Source of the DNA: Cyclobacteriaceae bacterium
GTDB lineage: Bacteria > Bacteroidota > Bacteroidia > Cytophagales > Cyclobacteriaceae
Reading direction: 5' to 3'
Length of the DNA stretch: 64,000 bases
Assembly (NCBI GenBank): GCA_019694875.1
Contig: JAIBBC010000003.1
Span: forward strand, 922,469 to 986,468
The position numbers were made by a program, and so were the translations under genes. The stretch's first letter is position 1. Every line of letters begins with the position of its first letter. The notes beneath the pieces were generated by a model. It was not told the origin of the DNA and made no database searches. It saw only the letters and a program-made list of their open reading frames with translations. Shown here piece after piece: positions 52,429-62,670 of this stretch.

Positions 52429-54384
52429 ATGAAAAGCGAACGATATCTTAAGTACCACACGCCACTTTCGGCTGCCGGAGTACTGATCGCCTTAGGAATT
52501 ATTTTCGGGGACATTGGAACATCTCCGCTCTACGTATTCAAGGCCATTGTTGACGAGGACGTAATCAGCAAAGAATTGATCTATGGCGGTTTATCGTGTG
52601 TTATTTGGACACTTACGCTTATTACGTCAATCAAATACGTATACCTTGCGCTGAACGCGGATAACAGAGGTGAGGGTGGAATTTTTGCATTGTATGCCCT
52701 CGTAAGACGCTATAAAGCTCAGTGGGTTATTTACCCGGCTATTATCGGTTGTGCCACGCTGATCTCCGATGGCTTTCTAACACCTGCCATTTCAGTTTCC
52801 TCCGCTATTGAGGGGCTGAAAATCTATAGCCCTCAAATACCAACCGTGTACATCGCTATCGCCATTCTGGTGGCACTTTTTGTTTTCCAGCAGTTTGGTA
52901 CCGGCACGGTAGGCAAAACCTTCGGCCCGATTATGCTGATCTGGTTCGGCATGATCGGAATACTGGGCCTTCTTCAAGTTGTTCAAAATCCGGATGTGCT
53001 TAAAGCAATCAACCCGATGTACGCCATCAATCTCTTAATCAAATACCCGGGTGGCTTCTGGATATTGGGTGCGGTGTTCCTTTGTACAACGGGTGCCGAA
53101 GCTTTGTATTCCGACCTTGGCCATTGCGGCAAGCAAAATATCCGCGTGAGCTGGGGCTTTGTTAAAATCAGCCTGTTGTTGAACTATGCGGGCCAGGCAG
53201 TTTGGCTTCTTGGACAGGAAGGTCAGACTCTGAACGGACAAATTCCTTTTTATGGCTTGATGCCGGAATGGTTCCTGCCGGTAGGCATTGGTATTGCAAC
53301 TCTTGCAGCGATTACGGCAAGTCAGGCTTTGATATCAGGAACGTTCAGTCTGGTGAACGAAGCCATGAAACTGAAGTTGTGGCCGATGATGCGCGTTCGT
53401 TTTCCAAGCCAGCTCAAAGGGCAAATTTATATTCCGGGTATCAACTGGATCTTGATGGCGGGTTCGATTCTCGTGATCCTCATCTTCCGCGAATCGTCTG
53501 CCATGGAAGGGGCTTATGGTTTGGCGATAACGTTCAACATGCTCATGACCACTTCACTGCTGGTATACTATTTTTCACTCTACAAGAAATCAACCTTCCG
53601 CTCACTTGGGCTGGCGATTATTTTCTTTACGCTGGAAGGCATGTTCCTCGTATCAAACCTGAATAAGTTTCAGCATGGCGGTTGGTTTTCGTTCCTGATG
53701 GCCGCTGTTCTGTTCTGGGTACTCTTCATTCAGTTACGCGCACGCATGTTGCGAACACGGCATACGGAGTTTGTCGATCTGAAACATTACGAAGATATGA
53801 TTCGTGATCTTCAGGCAGATACCACGGTTCCCAAGGAAGCTACCAATCTTGTATACCTGGCTGTAGCCGACAGTAAGCGGTACATCGACTCCAATATTAT
53901 CTATTCCATTTTCCGGAAACGACCCAAACGTGCGGACGTATACTGGTTTTTGCATGTAGACACGGTTGACAATCCGTTTACCAGCAAGTATTCAGTTGAT
54001 ACCATCATTCCGAAAAAATGCTTCTTCGTTCGCATCAGTCTTGGCTTCAAGGCCGACCATCGGTTGAATCTTCTGTTCAACAGAATTATTCACGAGATGG
54101 CCGACTCTGCCGAGATCGACTTGATCAGCCCCTACCCTTCGCTGCATAAATACAGCATGACAGCCGACTTTAAATTTATCATCATTCAGTCGTGGGCATC
54201 GGTCGACAGCGAGATATCAACTTTCGATCGTTTTGTAATTCAGAGTTACCGGATTCTGAAAAAATACAGCTTGTCAACGGAGGCTCACTATGGCATTGAA
54301 GCATCAAATCTTGAAATTGAAAAGGCTCCGATCCAGGTAGGACCGGCAGCCAAGGTAAAAATCAAGCGTGAAGAGGATTATTAA
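52429..54384 (+). CDS. kup: KUP/HAK-type potassium transporter
   Basis: This 651-residue protein has the KUP signature IIFGDIGTSPLYVFKAI, NRGEGGIFALYALVRR, and about 12 membrane segments, then a hydrophilic C-terminal domain of about 180 residues (DTTVPKEATNLVYLAVADSK, HADH-like loops) with YSMTADFKFIIIQSW. It takes up K+ by H+ symport. The neighbouring NDH-2 gene is probably independent; a weak -7-like TACCTTGG lies just before the ATG. Confidence 0.95.
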   Translation: MKSERYLKYHTPLSAAGVLIALGIIFGDIGTSPLYVFKAIVDEDVISKELIYGGLSCVIWTLTLITSIKYVYLALNADNRGEGGIFALYALVRRYKAQWVIYPAIIGCATLISDGFLTPAISVSSAIEGLKIYSPQIPTVYIAIAILVALFVFQQFGTGTVGKTFGPIMLIWFGMIGILGLLQVVQNPDVLKAINPMYAINLLIKYPGGFWILGAVFLCTTGAEALYSDLGHCGKQNIRVSWGFVKISLLLNYAGQAVWLLGQEGQTLNGQIPFYGLMPEWFLPVGIGIATLAAITASQALISGTFSLVNEAMKLKLWPMMRVRFPSQLKGQIYIPGINWILMAGSILVILIFRESSAMEGAYGLAITFNMLMTTSLLVYYFSLYKKSTFRSLGLAIIFFTLEGMFLVSNLNKFQHGGWFSFLMAAVLFWVLFIQLRARMLRTRHTEFVDLKHYEDMIRDLQADTTVPKEATNLVYLAVADSKRYIDSNIIYSIFRKRPKRADVYWFLHVDTVDNPFTSKYSVDTIIPKKCFFVRISLGFKADHRLNLLFNRIIHEMADSAEIDLISPYPSLHKYSMTADFKFIIIQSWASVDSEISTFDRFVIQSYRILKKYSLSTEAHYGIEASNLEIEKAPIQVGPAAKVKIKREEDY

Positions 54385-54518
54385 CGTTTTATCCGATTCC
54401 GGACGGTAACGTTCGCTTCTGGCCGATAATACACTTCAAAATCGTTCTAATTAAGCTGAATACGTACTTTTTTCACTGGCACTGATCTTGGAATCAAAGC
54501 CATGAAATCAATCTGTTC

Positions 54519-56942
54519 ATGCTTAAAAACTATTTTAAAATTGCTATCCGCAACATACTGCGGCACAAGGTTTACTCGCTGATCAATATTCTCGGCTTAT
54601 CAATCGGAGTGGCGTGCTGCCTGTTACTGGCGCTGTACATCCAGGAAGAGTATTCGGTCGATAAACAGCATACGCAGGTTGAAAATCTCTACCGCGTTAT
54701 TACAACATTCCAAAATATTGACAACATCCGCCAAACGGCATCGTGTTCACCTCCGATCGCCATGGCAATGAAAGAGGAAATTCCGGAAGTAGAAGTGGCC
54801 GCAAGATTTCTGAATCCTCCGGGTGTCTCGCAAAACCTGATCCGGTATGAAACCAATATGTTCTATGAGTCGGACGGTTTCATTGCAGACTCAACCATCT
54901 TCTCAATTTTTAATTTTGATTTTATCGAAGGCAATCCCGACAAGGCGCTCACAGAACCAAACTCGGTTGTGCTCACGGAAACGCTCGCGAAGAAAATATT
55001 CGGCAACGAACCGGCTATTAACAAAATCATTTCCATCAGTCAGGGCGGGCCAACAGCCGATTTTCACGTAACGGCCGTTATCCGTGAAAAAGGAAAAAGT
55101 CATCAGAATCCGCACTTCATCACATCCACTGCAGGAGGTGGCTGGGCCGATTACCTGAAACAACCCGAGGTGGCTGACGAGTGGGGCGGCCAAAATTTTA
55201 TTCCCGCTTACGTAAGGCTCGCGCCCGGCCATAACAAAGATGAGGTCATCCGGAAGCTGAATGAGCTGGTGATTAAACATGGTGCGGAAGACATGAAAGC
55301 GCTCGGAATGTCGAAGACACTTTCACTTGAGCCCGTAAAAGACATTTATCTTTATTCAAATGTGAGCCAGAGTCCCCGCATCACATATATCTATGTAATT
55401 GCAGCTATCGCAACTTTCATTTTGCTGATTGCCTGTATCAACTTCATGAACCTTTCGACTGCCAAAGCAGCGAAGCGTGCAGGTGAAATTGGTGTACGCA
55501 AGGCAATGGGCGCGTTTCGCAGTTCACTGGTGAGCCAGATTATGGGTGAGGCCATGATCATCGTGGCAATTTCGATGATTATCAGCGTAGGCATCATGCA
55601 ACTGGCGTTGCCTTTGTTTAATGATCTAACCGGTAAAGCCATTTCCTTCGGCACAGACAACATCCTGTATTTTGGCGCAGCTCTTCTAGTAATCACGGTT
55701 GTTACCGGGTTGATAGCCGGCAGCTACCCTGCATTCTATCTTTCTTCGTTCAAGCCTGCGGAGGTTTTAAAAGGCAAAGGAAAAACAGGCAGTTCTTCAG
55801 GCATACTTCGCCAGGCACTCGTTGTATTTCAGTTTATTATCGGAATAACACTTATCTGCGGCATGCTGATTATCCATAAGCAATTGAAGTTCATGAGTAA
55901 CTCGAATCTCGGATTCAATCCTGATGCTAAAATTGTGTTTCCATTGCGAACCGGAACTGCCCAGAACAACGCTCCCGTGTTTCAGAAAGAAATCTCCAAA
56001 CTGGCTACCATAGAGGCTGTTTCTGCTTCCGACTATGTTCCGGGTTCTCCGATCTTCAGCGATTTCCGGTTGTATAAAAAGGGCGAAAGTATGGAGAACG
56101 GAATCCTCCACCGGATGAATTACATCGACTACGGTTATATCGAAATGATGGATATCAAAATCATCGCAGGCCGATCGTTCGGAGAAGTAGAAGACAGCAC
56201 CACCAACAACATCATTATTAACCGTCAGGGTGTTGATGAGCTTGGGTTTGCACCTGAACAGGCTATTGGTGCCGAACTGGCAATGGACTGGCAGGGACGC
56301 CATCTCACATTTCGCGTGGTTGGCGTGATGGAAAATTATCACCAAGTATCATTGAAAGAAAAGATTGTTCCGACTGCATTTTTCAAAAAAGGGAAAAATC
56401 AAACGCTTGAGCATGTAGTTGCCAAGCTCTCTACTACCGACATTCAAAACACGCTTTCGCAGATTGAAGAAAAATGGAAAGCCATAAACCCCGATACGCC
56501 TTTTGAATTTGTGTTTCTGGATGCACGGCTTCAGAAGCAATATTCAGAAGATGTACGGGTAGGCCAGATCATTACCGTATTCACAGTTATTGCAATTGTG
56601 ATTTCCTGCCTCGGACTCTACGGACTTTCTACCTACATGGCCGAGCAACGCTTCAAAGAAATTGGCGTACGCAAGGTGTTAGGAGCAAACGTTGGCCAGA
56701 TTGTGACGCTCATGTCGAAAGAATTTGTCAGGCTCATTGTGATAGCTTTCGCGATTTCTGTGCCGTTGGGAATTTTTATCATGAATAAATGGCTGCAGGG
56801 TTTTGAATACAAGACAACCATTGACGTATTGATTTTTGTGTATGCCGGCCTGGCAGCGTTACTGATTGCGTTGATTACAGTAAGCTTTGAGTCATTTAAG
56901 GCCGCATCTACCAATCCTGTTAAGGCATTACGAACCGAATAA
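54519..56942 (+). CDS. MacB/FtsX-type ABC permease, paralog 1
   Basis: This 807-residue permease has an N-terminal membrane helix (INILGLSIGVACCLLLALYI), a periplasmic MacB_PCD domain, three FtsX segments near 290-420, a second periplasmic domain and three C-terminal segments, thus two full permease units in one chain. Typical strings are AKRAGEIGVRKAMGAFRSSL and FKEIGVRKVLGANVGQIV. No ATPase is encoded nearby. It is likely part of an ABC system whose ATPase lies elsewhere. The next paralog begins 12 bp later. Confidence 0.88.
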   Translation: MLKNYFKIAIRNILRHKVYSLINILGLSIGVACCLLLALYIQEEYSVDKQHTQVENLYRVITTFQNIDNIRQTASCSPPIAMAMKEEIPEVEVAARFLNPPGVSQNLIRYETNMFYESDGFIADSTIFSIFNFDFIEGNPDKALTEPNSVVLTETLAKKIFGNEPAINKIISISQGGPTADFHVTAVIREKGKSHQNPHFITSTAGGGWADYLKQPEVADEWGGQNFIPAYVRLAPGHNKDEVIRKLNELVIKHGAEDMKALGMSKTLSLEPVKDIYLYSNVSQSPRITYIYVIAAIATFILLIACINFMNLSTAKAAKRAGEIGVRKAMGAFRSSLVSQIMGEAMIIVAISMIISVGIMQLALPLFNDLTGKAISFGTDNILYFGAALLVITVVTGLIAGSYPAFYLSSFKPAEVLKGKGKTGSSSGILRQALVVFQFIIGITLICGMLIIHKQLKFMSNSNLGFNPDAKIVFPLRTGTAQNNAPVFQKEISKLATIEAVSASDYVPGSPIFSDFRLYKKGESMENGILHRMNYIDYGYIEMMDIKIIAGRSFGEVEDSTTNNIIINRQGVDELGFAPEQAIGAELAMDWQGRHLTFRVVGVMENYHQVSLKEKIVPTAFFKKGKNQTLEHVVAKLSTTDIQNTLSQIEEKWKAINPDTPFEFVFLDARLQKQYSEDVRVGQIITVFTVIAIVISCLGLYGLSTYMAEQRFKEIGVRKVLGANVGQIVTLMSKEFVRLIVIAFAISVPLGIFIMNKWLQGFEYKTTIDVLIFVYAGLAALLIALITVSFESFKAASTNPVKALRTE

Positions 56943-56954
56943 CCTATACTACCT

Positions 56955-59384
56955 ATGTTTAGAAATTTTCTCACCATTGCCTGGAGAAGCCTGCTGCGCA
57001 ACAAGCTTCACAGCTTCATCAACGTAACGGGCCTGGCCATTGGCGTGGCTGCCTGTATGGTTATCTACCTGATCGTAGATTTCGAACTCAGCTTTAACAA
57101 GCAACATCAGGGCTACGAACGTATTTATCGTATCCATTCTTCTTTCCAGGGAGTTTTTTCAGGACTCAATCGTGGCGCTCCTACAGCGGTAGGACCAACG
57201 ATCAAAGACGAATTCAAAGGTGTTGAGGCGGTTACTTCGTTCCAGATATTCAACGGTAAAGTTGAAATACCGAACGGAAACGAAAAAACAAATCTTGATC
57301 AACAGCAAAAGATAATACTGGCAGAACCTGCCTTCTTCTCCGTATTCAAATCCTATGAATGGATTGCCGGTTCACCGGAATCACTTACAGAGCCTTTCAA
57401 AGTTGTTTTAACAGAAAGCCGGGCGAAGACTTACTTCGGAACAACCGATCCGATGAAGGTGGTAGGGCGCCAGGTAATCTATCGGGATTCACTGGAAACA
57501 ACGGTTGCCGGAATCGTGAAAGACCTTCCCTTTAACACCGATATCGACATGACGGATTTTATCAGCTACAGTACAATTGAAAAAAGCTGGCTGAAACGAA
57601 ATGTGCGGCTAAATGACTGGCAAAGCGTGAACAGCAGTTCGCAGGTATTTGTTTTGGTTGATCAGGCAACCGATCTGAAAACCTTTACCGATCAATTCGC
57701 CATTCTTAAAAAACGATACAAGGAAAAAAGCACATGGGATGTTGAAAATAATTTCAGCGCCCAGCCCTTCTCCGATCTTCATTACAACAACGAAACCGGC
57801 ATTTTTGATTACAGCCGTTCACCCGCCCATCTCCCTACCCTAACAGTTCTAATTATAGTAGCGGGATTGCTGCTGGTGATCGGGGCAATCAATTTCGTTA
57901 ACCTCGAAACAGCGCAAGCAGTGCGCAGAGCTAAAGAAGTTGGTGTTCGTAAAACATTGGGAAGTTCGCGCGCTGCGCTGGTCACACAGTTTTTATATCA
58001 GAGCTTTATCATCACGGTAGTAGCCGTGCTACTCGCGTTACCCCTTACCGAACTTGCGCTGAAAACGTTCTCAGACTTCGTTCCAGCGGGTGTTACGCTG
58101 TCATTACGGCAAGTCGCCCCATTTCTGATTGCGGTAATCGCTGCTATTGGTCTATTGGCAGGGCTATACCCTGCATTTATCATGTCGTCTTTTTTGCCTG
58201 CGCTGGCGCTTAAAAACCAGGCTCATGCAACATCCGGTACATCACGGTCGGCTTTCATGCGTAAAACCCTCATCGTGTTCCAGTTTGCCATTGCACAAGT
58301 GTTGATTATTGGCGCGTTGGCCGTTGGCTGGCAAATCAGTTACATGCTGAACAAAGACATCGGCTTTAAGAAAGATGCTGTGGTTTATCTTTATACACCC
58401 TGGCAGGAAAAGTCGAGCAAGATTGAGGTATTTAAAAACGAGCTGTCACAGATTTCACAAATTGAAGCCCTGAGTTTAAGTGATTCGCCTCCCTCTGAAA
58501 ACGGATGGAGCTCGAATACAGTTGAATACAAACCTGAAAAAGGTGAAATCGTTAAGGTGAATGCTTTCCGAAAGTTTGGCGACCCCAGCTACATCGGCTT
58601 TTACGACATCAAGCTGGTGAGTGGCCGTAATCTGCGACCTACTGACTCACTTCGGGAATTCCTGATTAACAAAACCCTCATGACTCAATTGGGATTCAGC
58701 ACTCCCGAAGAAGCGATTGATAAAACTATCAAGTACAGCGACCGCGAATATCCGATTGTTGGCGTGGTGGAAGATTTTCATATTCAGTCACTGCACAAAA
58801 AAGTTGAACCTGTTATTATGGGTAACGATGTCGAATTCAGTTGCTTCAACATCCGATTATCAACTGCCAGTGGTTCAGATGAATTCAAGGCGGGTATCGC
58901 CAAAATTGAGGAAGCATGGAAGAAAGTTTATCCGAATCAAAAATTTTCATACGAATTCCTCGATGAAACGCTGAAAAATTTTTATCAATCCGAGCAGCGG
59001 GTTGCACGGCTGGTAAAAACTGCCATGACGATGGCGATCTTCATTTCGTGCCTCGGCTTATTCGGCCTGGCCTCGTTTACCACTACTCAGCGTATGAAAG
59101 AAATCAGTATTCGAAAAGTTCTCGGCTCATCGGTAAGCGGAATTGTTGTGATGTTATCAAAAGACTTCATCTACCTGATTCTGATTGCCTTTGTTATTGC
59201 TTCACCATTAGCATGGTACTTTGTTAACCAATGGCTTGCCGGGTTTGCCTACCACATGGATGTAAGTGTATGGTTGTTTGTGTTCACTGTAGTTGCCGGG
59301 GTACTTATCGCGTTTGTCACCGTTGGGTATCAGACTGTGAAAGCAGCAAACAGCAATCCCGTCAATTCGCTTCGCAATGAATAA
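56955..59384 (+). CDS. MacB/FtsX-type ABC permease, paralog 2
   Basis: This 809-residue protein is the second of three tandem double-unit permeases, with INVTGLAIGVAACMVIYLIVDFELSF at the start, RAKEVGVRKTLGSSRAALV in the middle and MKEISIRKVLGSSVSGIVVMLSKDF near the C-terminus. It is 12 bp after paralog 1, so co-transcribed, and ends at a strong terminator. Confidence 0.88.
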   Translation: MFRNFLTIAWRSLLRNKLHSFINVTGLAIGVAACMVIYLIVDFELSFNKQHQGYERIYRIHSSFQGVFSGLNRGAPTAVGPTIKDEFKGVEAVTSFQIFNGKVEIPNGNEKTNLDQQQKIILAEPAFFSVFKSYEWIAGSPESLTEPFKVVLTESRAKTYFGTTDPMKVVGRQVIYRDSLETTVAGIVKDLPFNTDIDMTDFISYSTIEKSWLKRNVRLNDWQSVNSSSQVFVLVDQATDLKTFTDQFAILKKRYKEKSTWDVENNFSAQPFSDLHYNNETGIFDYSRSPAHLPTLTVLIIVAGLLLVIGAINFVNLETAQAVRRAKEVGVRKTLGSSRAALVTQFLYQSFIITVVAVLLALPLTELALKTFSDFVPAGVTLSLRQVAPFLIAVIAAIGLLAGLYPAFIMSSFLPALALKNQAHATSGTSRSAFMRKTLIVFQFAIAQVLIIGALAVGWQISYMLNKDIGFKKDAVVYLYTPWQEKSSKIEVFKNELSQISQIEALSLSDSPPSENGWSSNTVEYKPEKGEIVKVNAFRKFGDPSYIGFYDIKLVSGRNLRPTDSLREFLINKTLMTQLGFSTPEEAIDKTIKYSDREYPIVGVVEDFHIQSLHKKVEPVIMGNDVEFSCFNIRLSTASGSDEFKAGIAKIEEAWKKVYPNQKFSYEFLDETLKNFYQSEQRVARLVKTAMTMAIFISCLGLFGLASFTTTQRMKEISIRKVLGSSVSGIVVMLSKDFIYLILIAFVIASPLAWYFVNQWLAGFAYHMDVSVWLFVFTVVAGVLIAFVTVGYQTVKAANSNPVNSLRNE

Positions 59385-59438
59385 TTGTTCATCTGTGAAC
59401 AATTAACCGCTATCGGACATTTCTGATATTCAGAAACG

Positions 59439-59471
59439 AACAATCTTCCCCATTCCGGGAAGATTGTTTTT
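59439..59471 (+). terminator. Rho-independent terminator after permease paralog 2
   Basis: AACAATCTTCCC (59439-59450) and GGGAAGATTGTT (59457-59468) form a perfect 12-bp stem with a 6-base loop, then T residues to 59471. It separates permease paralogs 1-2 from paralog 3. Confidence 0.85.
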
Positions 59472-59526
59472 ATTTCCGGTAACCTTTACAGGCAGCGTCA
59501 GTTTACACTTGTTAAACCCAACCTGT

Positions 59527-61980
59527 ATGCTGACAAACTATCTGAAAGTTGCGTTACGGTCGATCCTCCGCAATAAGCTTACCGCCTTCATTAACATTGC
59601 CGGGTTGGCGCTCGCCATCACCTGTGCCCTGATGATTTACCTCTATGTTACGGACGAGCTCAGCTATGATCGGTATCACTCCAAATCAGACAGAATTTAT
59701 CGCATCACGCGTGATTTCCTTTCAGAAGATGGAACTGTAAACCTCAGGCTCGCCAACGTAGCGCCTCCTATCGGGCCACTCATCAAAAATGATTTTGGAG
59801 AAGTGGAAGCGATGGCCCGTACAGCAAACTTCGGGTTCAACATCAGCATTGAAGAAAATAATGAGCAAAAAAAGGTGTTCAATGAAGAAAATCTGTTTCT
59901 CGCTGAACCCGACATCTTAAAAATATTTGACATCGGCATTCAAAGCGGAAACCCTGCAAATGCGCTCGACCGGCCGTTTACCGTGATGTTATCGGAGAAA
60001 ACCGCGAAGCGTTATTTCAATGACACGCAGGTGGTTGGGAAGCGCCTGCGCGCGAATGCCGCATATGATCTGGAAGTGACAGGAGTATATCAGGATTTCC
60101 CTGCAGAATCGCACTGGCATCCGGACCTGCTTGTCTCGTTTAGCACATTGAACGATACTACCGTGTACGGCAAGCGCGGCCTGGAAACGAACTGGGGGAA
60201 TAACGCTTTCGGAACGTATGTTCTATTGGAGCAGGGCGCAGATGCTGCAGCCGTCCAAAGCAAACTTCCGGATTTTATCAAGCGTCATTTTGGCCCGTTC
60301 GCGATTGCCAACTGGGGCGCGCCTGCAAACTTCGATGCAACAAAAGCTACGCGGCTTTTCATTGAACCGCTTACAGACATCCACCTGAAGTCAGATCGTG
60401 CCGATGAACTCGAAGCTAACGGAAATGCAAACAGTGTTTACCTGATGGCCATCATCGGGTTGTTCATTGTTCTCATTGCGTGTTTTAACTTCATCAACCT
60501 GTCTACTGCCCGCGCGACCAAACGTGCGAAGGATGTTGGTCTGAGAAAAGTTGTTGGTGCATTTAAAAAGCAGCTTGTAATTCAATACCTGAATGAATCG
60601 GTTTTGATTTCCTTCTTTGCGCTGAGCGTTGCAGTGATTTTATCATTCGGAGCAGTGCGTTGGTTGAATGATTTTACCGGGAAAAACCTCTCACTTAACC
60701 TGATTGAGCAATGGCCTGTTGCCCTTGGATTAATCGGCTTCACCATCTTCACCGGTTTGATGGCAGGCATATATCCGGCATTCATCATCTCGTCTTATAA
60801 ACCAGCCGAGGTTTTGAAGAGTCAACAAAACTCCGTTAAAGGTAAGGCGGGCATCCGGAGAGGATTGGTTGTAGCACAGTTTGCCATTTCTATAGCCCTT
60901 ATGATCGTTACCGTGATCACATTTCAGCAATTGAATTTTTTGAACAGCAGCAACCTCGGTTACAGCAAAGACAAAGTTGTCACACTCCGTTGCTATCGCG
61001 AGCTTAACACAACTTACGATGCGTTTTATAACGAACTGACAAAATCTTCTCTGATTAAAAATGCTTCACGCTCTACACTCGTGCCCACGACCCGGCTTTT
61101 GAACAGCTCGGGCGAGCCTTCCATCACAAAGGGTGACAGCCTCGTAAATTCATCTGTGGAAACAAAAATGGTGTTTGCTGATGATGAATTTTTTACAACA
61201 TACGATATCGGATTTGCAGCGGGACGGAATTTCAATAAGGCAATTAAAACGGACGACTCACTCGCCTTTATCGTAAATGAAGCTGCAGCGAAAGCCTATG
61301 GCTGGAAAAATCTGAACGATGCCATCGGCAAAGATTTCAGCTACAACGGCATCAAGGGAAAGCTGATCGGAATCGTTAAAGATTTCCATTTTGAATCGCT
61401 GCATGAGCAGATTGTACCCGTTGTATTCTTTGGTCAGCCAGGGTATCGCGATTTGTCGGTGAAGATTGCGGGCAATAACACACCGGACGCCATTGCGCAT
61501 ATCGAAAAAGTCTGGCGCGAATTCTTACCGGATCGTCCGTTTGAATATCAATTCCTTTCAGATCGTTATCAGCGCCTGTATGATGCCGAACAAAAACAAA
61601 GTCAGTTGTTTTCAATATTCTCCGGGCTCGCCATATTCATTGCCTGCCTGGGCTTGTTTGGACTGGCAACATTCAACACGTTGCAGCGCGTAAAAGAAAT
61701 CGGTATCAGGAAAGTGTTGGGTGCTTCGGTTCCGCACATTCTCACGCTGCTTTCAAAGGAAATTGTTTACCTCGTGCTGGTGGCGAACGTGATCGCATGG
61801 CCTGCTGCCTGGTATTTTATGGATAAGTGGCTGGGTACATTTGCCTACCGGGTTAATCTGAACATCGGGGTATTCGTGCTTGCCGCGATTGCTGCCATTC
61901 TTATCGCAATTGTAACGGTGAGCATGCAAACGATTAAGGCTGCCGTAACCAATCCGACAAGCACGCTGCGGCACGAATAA
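59527..61980 (+). CDS. MacB/FtsX-type ABC permease, paralog 3
   Basis: This 817-residue permease starts at ATG 59527 (LTNYLKVALRSILRNKL); the frame is open upstream to 59464 but that part overlaps the terminator. The architecture matches the two preceding paralogs: NIAGLALAITCALMIYLYVTDEL, RAKDVGLRKVVGAFKKQLVI and VKEIGIRKVLGASVPHILTLL. A terminator separates it from paralog 2, so it probably has a separate transcript. Two more AT-rich intergenic promoters are possible but not clear. Confidence 0.88.
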   Translation: MLTNYLKVALRSILRNKLTAFINIAGLALAITCALMIYLYVTDELSYDRYHSKSDRIYRITRDFLSEDGTVNLRLANVAPPIGPLIKNDFGEVEAMARTANFGFNISIEENNEQKKVFNEENLFLAEPDILKIFDIGIQSGNPANALDRPFTVMLSEKTAKRYFNDTQVVGKRLRANAAYDLEVTGVYQDFPAESHWHPDLLVSFSTLNDTTVYGKRGLETNWGNNAFGTYVLLEQGADAAAVQSKLPDFIKRHFGPFAIANWGAPANFDATKATRLFIEPLTDIHLKSDRADELEANGNANSVYLMAIIGLFIVLIACFNFINLSTARATKRAKDVGLRKVVGAFKKQLVIQYLNESVLISFFALSVAVILSFGAVRWLNDFTGKNLSLNLIEQWPVALGLIGFTIFTGLMAGIYPAFIISSYKPAEVLKSQQNSVKGKAGIRRGLVVAQFAISIALMIVTVITFQQLNFLNSSNLGYSKDKVVTLRCYRELNTTYDAFYNELTKSSLIKNASRSTLVPTTRLLNSSGEPSITKGDSLVNSSVETKMVFADDEFFTTYDIGFAAGRNFNKAIKTDDSLAFIVNEAAAKAYGWKNLNDAIGKDFSYNGIKGKLIGIVKDFHFESLHEQIVPVVFFGQPGYRDLSVKIAGNNTPDAIAHIEKVWREFLPDRPFEYQFLSDRYQRLYDAEQKQSQLFSIFSGLAIFIACLGLFGLATFNTLQRVKEIGIRKVLGASVPHILTLLSKEIVYLVLVANVIAWPAAWYFMDKWLGTFAYRVNLNIGVFVLAAIAAILIAIVTVSMQTIKAAVTNPTSTLRHE

Positions 61981-61992
61981 GGAAAACTGGCA

Positions 61993-62619
61993 CTAACGAT
62001 AAGCCGGCATGTATTTCCAGTTTCGCGGCTTGCCTTCTGCCATCCACTCGATGGCTTGCTTTAACCGTTTGTCGCGGGTAGCTTCTATTTTAGCTTCCGT
62101 TATCCACTCGATATAGTCGCGCTTGTTGGTCGGACTAAAGTGTTCGAAAGTCGTCCATGCTTTTTTGTTTTTTCCGATGGCCGTCAGCATGTAATCCGGG
62201 GCGTGAAGCGTCTTTCTTTTGGTTGTTTTGCGAGCTGGCATCTTAACCCCGTCATCATTCAGTTGTTTGGCCTGCCTGATGTAGTCAAGAATAACATTAT
62301 CGGGCGGAAGATCTTTTAGCGAAGCAATGCGTCCGAAGTTACCCATCGCCTCGCCACCCTGATTCGAAACAGGTTTGAGATATCCGTAGTCATCTTCAAT
62401 CAGTGCCGACTTCCAGAATCCACAGGCACAATGTTCCTTGAAGGCAGCAATGCTGAAAAACGGCCCTTTGTAGTCAAATGAAGGCATCCCCCACTTGATG
62501 GTTTCCTGTACTTCCGGACAGCCTTTATGAATCAGCTTGCGCAAACGCGTAAGAATCGGTTGTGCAAACGGTGCAGCTTTGCTGATGTATGCATCAATAC
62601 GTTTGTCTTTTTCGGGCAT
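61993..62619 (-). CDS. DUF1801-YdeI two-domain protein
   Basis: This 208-residue cytosolic protein has an N-terminal DUF1801 domain (LTRLRKLIHKGCPEVQETIKWGMPSFDYKG) and a C-terminal YdeI/OmpD-associated helical domain (WTTFEHFSPTNKRDYIEWITEAK). It combines the two domains seen singly at 17536 and 21959 in this window. It is convergent with permease paralog 3. The ATG is the only reasonable start. Confidence 0.88.
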   Translation of the reverse strand: MPEKDKRIDAYISKAAPFAQPILTRLRKLIHKGCPEVQETIKWGMPSFDYKGPFFSIAAFKEHCACGFWKSALIEDDYGYLKPVSNQGGEAMGNFGRIASLKDLPPDNVILDYIRQAKQLNDDGVKMPARKTTKRKTLHAPDYMLTAIGKNKKAWTTFEHFSPTNKRDYIEWITEAKIEATRDKRLKQAIEWMAEGKPRNWKYMPAYR

Positions 62620-62644
62620 GCGGGGTAAAGTAAAAACGGCTATC

Positions 62645-62667
62645 TTCGAACCTGCTTACTGTTCGAA
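62645..62667. promoter_or_regulatory. Inverted repeat just upstream of the GH97 gene
   Basis: TTCGAAC (62645-62651) and GTTCGAA (62661-62667) are perfect 7-bp arms with a 9-bp spacer, ending 3 bp before the ATG. The left arm overlaps a -7-like TATCTTCG (62641-62648), so protein binding there could block transcription or translation start. Confidence 0.4.
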
Positions 62668-62670
62668 AAT

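Noticed and set aside
59464-59526. N-terminal extension of permease paralog 3
   Set aside because: It overlaps the right arm of the terminator and adds a leader that the two paralogs do not have.
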